The notes below the pieces were generated by a model. The model was given only the letters and a program-made list of their open reading frames with translations, was not told the DNA's origin and searched no databases. This document shows positions 20,105-27,222 of a stretch of 61,617 nt of DNA, piece by piece. The stretch is from assembly GCF_000735585.1 (NCBI RefSeq), contig NZ_JNNO01000019.1, positions 1 through 61,617 on the forward strand, written 5' to 3'. Source of the stretch: Devosia sp. LC5. Its GTDB lineage: Bacteria > Pseudomonadota > Alphaproteobacteria > Rhizobiales > Devosiaceae. Both the position numbers and the translations under genes were made by a program. Each line of letters begins with the position of its first letter. Position 1 is the first letter of the stretch.

Positions 20105-20127
20105 ATAATATATTTTGTACAACAAGA
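20105..20127. promoter_or_regulatory. Candidate autoregulatory operator of the first GntR gene
   Basis: The site lies 33-55 bases upstream of the GntR start. It contains the palindrome TTGTACAA (20115-20122) next to a 12-base AT-rich block, ATAATATATTTT (20105-20116). The reverse complement of that block occurs at 19295-19306. Read on the minus strand it gives TCTTGTTGTACAA, near-identical to the site upstream of the transporter operon. Confidence 0.5.
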
Positions 20128-20138
20128 CAAAGACGCCT

Positions 20139-20765
20139 TCACGCGGCGTCAGACCGCCAGCGATTGAGATGCCGTTGGCAGGCTTGAGCCAGTGCCGCGC
20201 CGTCCCGGTCGCGCAGGGCCGCGACCATATCAAGGTGGTCCTGGCTGCTGGCCCGCATGCGCTGCATCGTGGTCCAGCTGTCCCTCGTGCCGGGCACTTC
20301 GCGCTCCCGCAGATCGTGGATCAACCCAGCCAAAGCGGGATTGCCGCAGCAATCGAACATCGCGCGATGGAATTGGTGATTGAGCGCCTGCAATTGTGCG
20401 GGTGGTTTTGTGTCGAGCGCGGTGTCGAAGGCCTGGGCGGCCTGGGCGATCCGTTCGATGTCGGCGGGACTGACGTGGTCGAGCACGGCCTGTGCGGCGG
20501 GTATTTCGAGCAGCAGACGCACATCGGTCATGTGGCTGCGCTCGTCCTGGCTGGTCTGCACCACTCGATACCCGCGATTGGGCACGTGTTCGAGCAGACG
20601 CGCGACGACCAGTTGGGACAGAGCCTGACGCACCTCGAACCGGGTGACGCCATAGGCCGTCTCGATGTCGATCTGACGCAGCCATTCGCCCGGCCGATAG
20701 CTGCCGACAAGCAGATCGGCGCGCAGGCGCTCGGCCACATCCGTCTTGTCGCTGCGCTTGGCCAT
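20139..20765 (-). CDS. GntR family regulator, FCD subfamily (second)
   Basis: A 208-residue regulator with a winged helix at about residues 8-70 (YRPGEWLRQIDIETAYGVT, then RFEVRQALSQLVVARLLEH) and an FCD domain containing NHQFHRAMFDCCGN. It is distinct from the neighbouring GntR. It follows the alpha/beta hydrolase by 27 bases on the same strand and may belong to the operon interrupted upstream by the insertion sequence. Confidence 0.9.
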   Translation of the reverse strand: MAKRSDKTDVAERLRADLLVGSYRPGEWLRQIDIETAYGVTRFEVRQALSQLVVARLLEHVPNRGYRVVQTSQDERSHMTDVRLLLEIPAAQAVLDHVSPADIERIAQAAQAFDTALDTKPPAQLQALNHQFHRAMFDCCGNPALAGLIHDLREREVPGTRDSWTTMQRMRASSQDHLDMVAALRDRDGAALAQACQRHLNRWRSDAA

Positions 20766-20792
20766 GCCGATCCCGCCTCCAGTATTCCTCTA

Positions 20793-21581
20793 CTAGCGAG
20801 CCAAGTTAGCCGCGTCCAACCATCCGGATAGAATTCCGGCGGCGCATCGGGCGATTGGTGCAAAGTCATGCCCCACGCCGTCCAGTGTGGTGAGCGGGGC
20901 CTTAATGCCGTGGGTGATGAGATTGCGCTGCAATGTCGCGATCCGTTCATGCCGGTCGGTGCCGGCAAGGTTCGCCTCCGCCGCGTAATAAGGCGCGCCA
21001 TAGGATCGTTCGACGAGCCCCGCCGCGCGATCCTCCCCGCCGATTATCAGATGCACGGGAATGCGCGTCAGACCCGCCACGTCGAGGGGGCGGCCCAGAA
21101 TAGTGGCGATATCCCCCGTGCCGGGCCAATAGGGCAGGGTGTTATCGATCAGTGTCACGCTGCCGGGCGCGGCGATCACCAGGCCCGCCAGGGTGCTCGC
21201 CTGGACGATGCCGAAACGCTGCGCGAACTGGCCGCCTCCGGAGAAGCCGAATAGGTAAACCTGAGCCGCGTCGAACGGGCAGAGCTGACTGAATTGGGCC
21301 TGCATGGCGGCGAGGATATCGAGATAATTCGCGCCAGGTTCGACGAGGAATTTATAGCCATCGCCCACGCCCGGATTGGCCGCGCCTTCGGCAAAGAGCG
21401 GCGCCAGGATGGCAAGATCGTGCTGGTCGGCCAGTTCGGCAAAGGCGTCGCGGGTTTCCCGGTAAATCCGGTCGCTACCGTGAATGGCGATCAGCAGCGG
21501 CCGATTGGCGCGACCCGATGGCGGCAGGCGATAGGCAAAGCCAAAGCGTGGGTCGATTGCGAGCTCGGCTTCACCAATCAT
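20793..21581 (-). CDS. Alpha/beta hydrolase
   Basis: A 262-residue alpha/beta-fold hydrolase. The nucleophile elbow FGFSGGGQFA fits the G-x-S-x-G motif with Ser near residue 117. A HGSDR segment after the first strand is a likely oxyanion hole, and GVGHDFAP near the C-terminus supplies the catalytic His. It has no signal peptide. Its start overlaps the stop of the carbon-nitrogen hydrolase by 4 bases, so the two were cotranscribed before the insertion. The substrate is unknown. Confidence 0.82.
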   Translation of the reverse strand: MIGEAELAIDPRFGFAYRLPPSGRANRPLLIAIHGSDRIYRETRDAFAELADQHDLAILAPLFAEGAANPGVGDGYKFLVEPGANYLDILAAMQAQFSQLCPFDAAQVYLFGFSGGGQFAQRFGIVQASTLAGLVIAAPGSVTLIDNTLPYWPGTGDIATILGRPLDVAGLTRIPVHLIIGGEDRAAGLVERSYGAPYYAAEANLAGTDRHERIATLQRNLITHGIKAPLTTLDGVGHDFAPIARCAAGILSGWLDAANLAR

Positions 21582-21955
21582 TGCCGGCCCACCACCGTAA
21601 CAGGCGTGGGACGACGCAGGGCCAATGTCGGCACCTTGCTCCGGGCGATGTCGACATCCCTAAGGTTAGCATCGACCACGAGCATGGTTGGCTCGTCGGC
21701 CGCGATGGCCATGATCTCGCCCCAGGGCGAAATGGCGACGCTGTGCCCATAGGTGGTCAGATCGGCATCGGCCCGGCCGCATTGAGCGGCGGCGATGACG
21801 AAGCAGCCGGTTTCGATGGCCCGCGCCTGCAGCAGCGGCAACCAATGGACTGGGCCGGTCACGGTCGAGAAGGAAGATGGGGCCAGGATGATATTGGCGC
21901 CGGCCTCGGCCAAAGCCACGAAGAGGTGGGAGAACCGCATGTCAAAGCAGATGAG

Positions 21956-21970
21956 GTGGATGGCTCCCGC
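21956..21970. repeat. Left sub-terminal inverted repeat of the insertion sequence
   Basis: GTGGATGGCTCCCGC; its reverse complement matches 23346-23360 with one mismatch. It begins 3 bases inside the left end of the element. Confidence 0.88.
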
Positions 21971-22034
21971 TCCCGGCATCTGAGTGCCAAAGTGGGTTTG
22001 CTGTCAGGCAACCCGAGCAAAGGAGCCATCCGCC

Positions 22035-23071
22035 ATGCAGATTACCACCATAGGCCTCGATCTGGCCAAGCGTGTTTTCAAGTTCATGCCGTTGACGCGG
22101 CTGGAGACGTCGTTTTGCGCAAGGCGCTGCGGCGATCGCAGGTTCTGCCGTTCTTCACCAAGTTGCCGCCCTGTCTGATTGGCATGGAGGCGTGCGGCAC
22201 ATCGCATCATTGGGCGCGCGAGCTGACCAAGCTCGGTCATGAGGTCCGCATGATGCCGCCGGCCTACGTGAAGCCGTATGTGAAGCGCGGCAAGAACGAC
22301 GCGGTGGACGCCGAGGCGATCTGCGAAGCGGTGACCCGCCCGACCATGCGGTTTGTGGCGATGAAGTCGACCGAGCAGCAGGCGGCGCTGTCGCTTCACC
22401 GCACGCGCAATCTCCTGGTCAAGCAACGCACGCAACTGGTCAACATGATCCGCAGCCTCCTGGCCGAGTTCGGCATCGACATCCCCGAAGGTTTGCTGCG
22501 GGCGCTTGGCCTGGCACGCCAAATCGCAGCGAAAGAAATGGCACCAGACGTGCCTCCGATGGCGATGCAGATTCTTTGCCTGTTATGCGAACAGGTTCTC
22601 GACGCCCATATCCGTTTGCAGGCGATCGATCGTTCGATCCTTGTCCTGCAGAGAACTGACGACGTGGCACGGCGGCTGTCGACTATTCCAGGCATCGGCC
22701 CGGTCGGTGCAACAGCGCTGGCTGCATCGGTGGCTGATCCGGGACAGTTCCGTTCGGGTCGGGAGTTTGCCGCCTGGCTTGGGCTTACGCCTTCGCAAAA
22801 CTCCAGTGGTGGCAAGGACCGACTCGGTCGGATTACCAAGATGGGTGATCGATATCTGAGGAAGCTGCTGGTGGTCGGTGCGACATCGTTGATCCGCGGA
22901 GCTAAATACAAGCCGGAGACTGCGGACCCCAGGCTGGTCGCACTCCTCGCCAGGAAACCGGTGCGCGTGGCGAGCGTCGCCATGGCGAACAAGATGGCCC
23001 GGGTGGTCTGGGCGATCATGGTTCGAGGCGAGGTCTACCAGGCTCGCCATATGCCCTATCTGGCAGCGTAA
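22035..23071 (+). pseudogene. IS110/IS1111 family transposase with one-base frameshift
   Basis: The ATG at 22035 begins MQITTIGLDLAKRVF, the usual N-terminus of the family with the first catalytic Asp. After 22079 the homologous sequence continues in another frame (QVHAVDAAGDVVLRKALRR), as if one C were missing from GTTTTCCAAG. With that base restored the protein would have 345 residues, full length for the family. The C-terminal domain has PGIGPVGATALAA near residue 220 and the serine-containing NSSGGKDRLGRITKMGDRYL. It is either a real inactivating deletion or a sequencing error. Confidence 0.88.
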
Positions 23072-23345
23072 AGCGCCACGAGATGAGATCCTGAAGCGGG
23101 AAACAGTTCGAGCCGGCCAATCGGCTCTATGAGGTTGTGAGAGCGACGCGATGTGATGGCGAAACCGGTCAGGCCGGAAACAGGGACAACCCACGGACTG
23201 TCAGAGGCGTCATGGCCTGCTAAGCAGATTGGGACCTTGTTCGCCGACCCCATCAGGGCCAGCAGTCTCCTATGGCTGCATCAACAGGCCGGACAGAAGA
23301 CTGCACCCGACCAACGCGCCATAACGTCGAATTACCTCTTGCAAT
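23072..23345 (+). ncRNA. Candidate seeker/bridge guide RNA region of the IS1111-type element
   Basis: A non-coding stretch between the transposase stop and the right inverted repeat, the place where IS1111-group elements encode their guide RNA. GTCAGGCC (23168-23175) equals the right target flank (23369-23376). AAGCAGAT (23222-23229) equals the left target flank (21945-21952). ATGAGGT (23129-23135) equals the left junction (21951-21957). ACAGAAGA (23293-23300) equals the right end of the element (23359-23366). CAGGCC (23170) can also pair with GGCCTG (23214). RNA boundaries and structure are not known. Confidence 0.6.
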
Positions 23346-23360
23346 GCGGGGGCCATCCAC
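23346..23360. repeat. Right sub-terminal inverted repeat of the insertion sequence
   Basis: GCGGGGGCCATCCAC, pairing with 21956-21970 at 14 of 15 positions. It ends 7 bases before the right end of the element. Confidence 0.88.
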
Positions 23361-23827
23361 AGAAGATCGTCAGGCCCAGATTTGCCGATGGGGTGCGGAC
23401 GAGCACGGCGGCATCGCCGGGGCGATAGAGCGCCGATTCCAGCTCGGAATCGTCGTCGAGCTGCGCATCGAACAAATGAACCTTGTCATAAGTCGCCAAA
23501 ACCTCGCCCCGTGCGCCGATCAAGCAGGAGCGGTTGACCAGTACGCCGTCGTCCAGCCGCAGCAGAACTGAGCCGAGATTGACGCTGACGCCAAAGCGCC
23601 GTGCCGCGATGCGTGCCTGCGCGAGCACCAGGCAATCGTGTTCGCGCGGAATTGCCGCGCGCAGGGCTTGTTGGTCGCCGCAGAGCACATTGACCGCCTC
23701 AGGGAAACAAGCCAGCTCTGCCTCAGCAGCGGCTGCCCGCTCGATTTCGGCCACCACAATGGCAGTGTTGCTTTCGACATCGAGCGTCGTCGTCATCTGA
23801 TGCAGTGAAATGCGCATGCAAACCCTC

Positions 23828-23843
23828 AAATTGGCGCCAATTT
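23828..23843. promoter_or_regulatory. 16-bp perfect palindrome upstream of the hydrolase gene
   Basis: AAATTGGCGCCAATTT is fully self-complementary and lies 11 bases upstream of the hydrolase start, next to its GAGGG ribosome binding site. A further half-site, GCGCCAAT, follows at 23846-23853. This is likely an operator for a dimeric regulator, possibly the second GntR. No known consensus was recognised. Confidence 0.55.
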
Positions 23844-24056
23844 AAGCGCCAATATTTCGAGCTTGCAGCGTCAAGTCAACCTTCGCGGCGGCGACGTCAA
23901 AAGAGGGGCATCCGCGAGGGTTATTGCGGATATTCGGGCCATTGCGTGCCAACCAACCAGCTTGGCGCTGATCTGCCTTGAACGCAGCCTCCGAAGCGAT
24001 GCGGATCGGCCGGATGGACCTGACCGTTGACCATCGCTCTCTGCTGTTCTATTAAA

Positions 24057-24071
24057 GAACAAATAGAGAAC
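24057..24071. promoter_or_regulatory. LexA (SOS) box of alphaproteobacterial type
   Basis: GAACAAATAGAGAAC is GAAC-N7-GAAC, the reverse complement of the alphaproteobacterial SOS box GTTC-N7-GTTC. GTTC at 24046-24049 lies exactly 7 bases before it, giving three evenly spaced half-sites. It ends 17 bases before the start of the RNA ligase-like gene. A near-identical 15-mer (one difference) lies upstream of radA. Confidence 0.75.
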
Positions 24072-24088
24072 AGAAATGGCCGGTCAAA

Positions 24089-24706
24089 ATGGATATGCAG
24101 CTTGATCTGTTTGGCGGTGGCACGCCAAAATTAGTGCAGGCGGGGCGAGTGTTCCCAACGCATCGCTGGTATTTCACCCTTCTGCCTCCACCCGCGATTG
24201 CCCAGGACGTGGAGTACTTCGCCTTGCAAACGTCGCGGCGTTTCGGTGTCCGGCGCCCCATTCGGGCGGCACGGATCCACGCGTCGCTCCATGGTATAGG
24301 CGAGGGTGACGAGATACCGGCCGACGACCTCGATGCCGCGCTGGAGATTGGCCAAGCTATCCGGCGGCCGGCATTTGACGTCACGTTCGATCGGCTCATG
24401 ACGTTGGATGGGGGAGGCAAGGGCCGCAGAGGGCGGCAATTTCCGACAGTGCTCAGCTGCTCGACAGGGCAGCGTGAGATCCAGGCGCTTCATGCCGGGC
24501 TGCGGCGTGAGATGCTTCGGCGAGGCCTTGAGGGCGGCCCCTCAAGCATCTTGCCGCACATGACTTTGTGGTATGATACCGGCACGGTTCCCCAGCAGCC
24601 CCTGTCCCGGCCATTCCGCTGGCGCGTGCGGCAGTTCTTTCTCGTTCGCACCACACTTGGCGAGGCGCGGCCCGAATGTCTTGGGGAATGGCGGCTGGGC
24701 CGCTAA
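24089..24706 (+). CDS. 2'-5' RNA ligase/cyclic phosphodiesterase family protein
   Basis: A 205-residue protein of the 2H phosphoesterase superfamily (ThpR/LigT-like). It has the two expected His-x-Ser/Thr motifs: IHASLHG near residue 64 and PHMTLWY near residue 160. Members act on RNA 2'-3' cyclic phosphates or 2'-5' linkages. The N-terminus starts MDMQLDLFGGG, a common opening of the proteobacterial proteins. A LexA-type box lies directly upstream, so it is probably induced by DNA damage, which would be unusual for this family. The next gene starts 82 bases downstream. Confidence 0.85.
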   Translation: MDMQLDLFGGGTPKLVQAGRVFPTHRWYFTLLPPPAIAQDVEYFALQTSRRFGVRRPIRAARIHASLHGIGEGDEIPADDLDAALEIGQAIRRPAFDVTFDRLMTLDGGGKGRRGRQFPTVLSCSTGQREIQALHAGLRREMLRRGLEGGPSSILPHMTLWYDTGTVPQQPLSRPFRWRVRQFFLVRTTLGEARPECLGEWRLGR

Positions 24707-24788
24707 CGCCCAAGCCAAGCGCGCATTTGCATTCCCCCGGCACCGTGCTAAACGTGCGCCCCAATTCATTCGTGACGCTAGGCCATCC

Positions 24789-25598
24789 ATGTCCCAGGAC
24801 AATATTTTCCGCGAAGTCGACGAGGAGCTCCGCTCCGACCGTATGCGCGCCTTCTGGCGCCGCTTCGCGCCCTATGTCATCGGTGCGGCGGTTGCCGTGG
24901 TTGCCCTGGTCGCCGTCAACGAAGGCTGGTCCTGGTACCATTCCAACAATGCCGCGCAGTCTTCCGACGAGCTTTATGCGGCCTTCGACCTGATCGAAGG
25001 CGGCGACCTGCCGGCGGCGCAGGCCGCACTCGATAAGGTGATTGCCGATGGCTCGGGCCGCTATCCGACCCTGGCCGAATTCCGCAAGGCCGGCGTACTG
25101 GCTAAGGCAGGCAACACTGCAGAGGCGGTCGCCGCCTATGACGCGCTAGCAAATTCGCTGGACAATATCCGCCTGCGCGAACTGGCTCTCGTCCTCGCGG
25201 GCAACCTGCTGATCGATACCGGCTCCCTGGCCGATGTGCAGTCGCGCGTCGAAACCATCGCCACCGATGGCAATCCGCTGCGCAATGCCGCCCGCGAAGC
25301 CCTCGGCCTTGCTCACTACAAGGCTGGCGACTTCGCCGCCGCCCAGACCAGCTTTGAGGCCGTCGTCAACGACCCGATGGCCCAGAGCAGCACGCGCAAC
25401 CGCATGGGCTATTATCTCGCCCAGCTCGTGTCTGAAGGCGTCATCGCCGCTGATGCTCCGGCTGCCACGTCAGCCGACGACGCTGCCAATGCCATCGACC
25501 AGATCGTCAGCGACGACGCTCCGGCGGCCGATAGCGCCGAACCCGCTGCCCCCGCTTCTCCTGCCGCCACCAACGAGACCGCACCGGCCCTGCAATAG
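24789..25598 (+). CDS. YfgM-like tetratricopeptide membrane protein
   Basis: A 269-residue protein with a short cytosolic N-terminus (MSQDNIFREVDEELRSDRM), one membrane helix at about residues 26-45, and TPR-like helical repeats facing the periplasm. The C-terminal 50 residues are rich in Ala, Pro and Asp. Homologues of E. coli YfgM (UPF0070) interact with the Sec/YidC machinery and PpiD. It precedes der, as yfgM does in E. coli. The ATG at 24789 is chosen; the longer open frame runs into the preceding gene's shadow. Confidence 0.85.
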   Translation: MSQDNIFREVDEELRSDRMRAFWRRFAPYVIGAAVAVVALVAVNEGWSWYHSNNAAQSSDELYAAFDLIEGGDLPAAQAALDKVIADGSGRYPTLAEFRKAGVLAKAGNTAEAVAAYDALANSLDNIRLRELALVLAGNLLIDTGSLADVQSRVETIATDGNPLRNAAREALGLAHYKAGDFAAAQTSFEAVVNDPMAQSSTRNRMGYYLAQLVSEGVIAADAPAATSADDAANAIDQIVSDDAPAADSAEPAAPASPAATNETAPALQ

Positions 25599-25635
25599 GG
25601 CCGGCCGGATTCTGCCTGATCGGAACACAGTTTCT

Positions 25636-27087
25636 ATGACCGTCACAATTGCCATCGTCGGTCGCCCCAATGTCGGCAAATCGACCCTGTTTAACCGCCT
25701 CGTCGGGCGCAAGATTGCGCTGGTTGACGACACGCCGGGCGTCACCCGTGACCGGCGCGAGGCCGAGGGCCATATCGCCGACCTGACGTTCCGCATTCTC
25801 GACACTGCCGGCTACGAAGACGTCACCGATGGCAGCCTTGAAGACCGCATGCGCCAGCAAACCGAAATGGCCATCAGGGAAGCCGACGTCATCCTGTTCA
25901 TGATCGACGCCCGCGCCGGTGTCGTGCCGCTCGACCAGCGTTTCGCGCAGGTGCTGCGCAAGGCCGGCAAGGACGTGCATCTGGTGGGCAACAAGGCCGA
26001 AAGCAGCGCCGCCGAGGCGGGGCTGGTCGAGGCCTTCAAGCTCGGCTTTGGCGAACCGATTCCGCTCTCGGCCGAACACGGGCTGGGCCTCTCCGAACTC
26101 TATTCCATCGTCTCCAAGGCGATCGACGAGGCCGAGGCCAATAAGGAAGCCGAGACCATCGCCGATCTCGACGAAATGCCCGAGGTCGATGTCGACATCA
26201 CCGAGGACATGCTCGACGGGGAGGGCGAGGAAGCCACCCTGCGCTGGAATCCCAAGCGCTATCTCAACGTCGCCATTGTCGGCCGCCCCAATGCGGGCAA
26301 GTCCACGCTGATCAACCGCATGGTCGGCGAAGACCGCGTGCTGGTCGGCCCCGAGGCCGGCATCACCCGCGACAGCATCCTGGTGCCGTGGGAATGGGAA
26401 GGCCGGGTAATCAACCTGGTCGATACCGCCGGCATTCGCCGCCGTGCGCGCGTCCAGGAAAAGCTGGAAAAGCTGGCTGTCGGCGACAGTCTGCGCTCCA
26501 TCCAATATGCCGAAGTCGTCGTGCTGATGCTCGATGCCACCATTCCCTTCGAAAAGCAGGATCTGGCGCTGGCCGATCTGGTCGAACGCGAGGGCAGGGC
26601 GCTGGTTATCGCCGTCAACAAGTGGGACCTGATCGAGGACAAGAACGCGGCTCTCGCAGCGCTCAAGGAAGCCTGCACGCGTCTACTGCCGCAGCTGCGC
26701 GGCGTGCCGCTGGTCACGCTGTCCGGTCTCACCGGCAAGAATATCGACAAGCTGATGGACGCGATCTTCAAGATCGAGCGCAGCTGGAACTCCCATGTCT
26801 CCACCGCCCGCCTCAATCGCTGGCTGACCGGCATGACCGAGAGCCATCCGCCACCTGCAGTCTCCGGCCGCCGCCTCAAGCTGCGCTACATGACGCAGGC
26901 CAAGACCAGGCCGCCCAGCTTCATCCTATTCGCCTCGCGGCCCGAGGCCCTGCCGATGGCCTATCAGCGCTATCTGGTGAATGGCCTGCGCGAGGCCTTC
27001 GACATCCAGGGCACCCCGATTCGGCTTTGGGTACGCGCCGGCAGCGACAATCCCTATAACGACAAGCGTAAGCGCAAGATCGGCTGA
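25636..27087 (+). CDS. der: GTPase Der (EngA), ribosome assembly
   Basis: A 483-residue double GTPase needed for 50S subunit maturation. The first G domain starts with GRPNVGKST near residue 8 and the second with GRPNAGKST near residue 216. NKWD of the second domain is near residue 333. The C-terminal KH-like domain ends in a basic tail (NDKRKRKIG). The start at 25636 matches the family N-terminus MTVTIAIVGRPN. It follows the yfgM-like gene by 37 bases. Confidence 0.97.
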   Translation: MTVTIAIVGRPNVGKSTLFNRLVGRKIALVDDTPGVTRDRREAEGHIADLTFRILDTAGYEDVTDGSLEDRMRQQTEMAIREADVILFMIDARAGVVPLDQRFAQVLRKAGKDVHLVGNKAESSAAEAGLVEAFKLGFGEPIPLSAEHGLGLSELYSIVSKAIDEAEANKEAETIADLDEMPEVDVDITEDMLDGEGEEATLRWNPKRYLNVAIVGRPNAGKSTLINRMVGEDRVLVGPEAGITRDSILVPWEWEGRVINLVDTAGIRRRARVQEKLEKLAVGDSLRSIQYAEVVVLMLDATIPFEKQDLALADLVEREGRALVIAVNKWDLIEDKNAALAALKEACTRLLPQLRGVPLVTLSGLTGKNIDKLMDAIFKIERSWNSHVSTARLNRWLTGMTESHPPPAVSGRRLKLRYMTQAKTRPPSFILFASRPEALPMAYQRYLVNGLREAFDIQGTPIRLWVRAGSDNPYNDKRKRKIG

Positions 27088-27093
27088 TGCATA

Positions 27094-27125
27094 TGAAGGG
27101 CGGCCTTGGCCGTCCTTCACTGTTT
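27094..27125 (+). terminator. Probable terminator after der
   Basis: AAGGGCGGCC and GGCCGTCCTT form a 10-bp stem with one G-T pair and a TT-rich loop, shortly after the der stop codon. CACTGTTTT follows. It also argues against the ATG at 27106 being the start of the next gene. Confidence 0.5.
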
Positions 27126-27222
27126 TGCCCACAGCCATAGTGCATTCGGCGCGATTGACGCTATATTGCGCAACCTTAAGCGACCCGATGCTGAGTGCGG
27201 GGCCGCATCCATTGTTGAGACC

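Larger units (their letters stand above)
21953..23367 (+). mobile_element. IS1111-type (IS110 family) insertion sequence
   Basis: A 1415-base element with a DEDD-type transposase gene and sub-terminal inverted repeats. The left repeat is at 21956-21970 and the right repeat at 23346-23360; they match at 14 of 15 bases. They lie 3 bases from the left end and 7 from the right end, as in the IS1111 group. No target duplication is needed to restore the host gene, though AGAT occurs at both junctions. The transposase is frameshifted. A non-coding stretch of about 275 bases follows it, where IS1111-group guide RNAs are encoded. Confidence 0.9.
21578..23817 (-). pseudogene. Carbon-nitrogen (nitrilase-type) hydrolase split by an insertion sequence
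   Basis: The N-terminal half is encoded at 23817-23368 and the C-terminal half at 21952-21578, with an IS1111-type element between them. Joining 21952 directly to 23368 restores one frame of 274 codons, normal for the family. It reads through NLGLTICFDMRFSHLF, the catalytic-cysteine motif. The glutamate (near residue 42, CFPEA) and lysine (YDKVHLF) of the catalytic triad are also present. The element lies at the Ile codon just before the cysteine. The enzyme would hydrolyse an amide or nitrile. It is now presumably inactive, and the insertion may block expression of the hydrolase and second GntR downstream. Confidence 0.92.

Noticed and set aside
23332..23829. Separate hydrolase-like gene of 165 codons
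   Set aside because: It is the N-terminal half of the interrupted carbon-nitrogen hydrolase; its last codons read into the insertion sequence.
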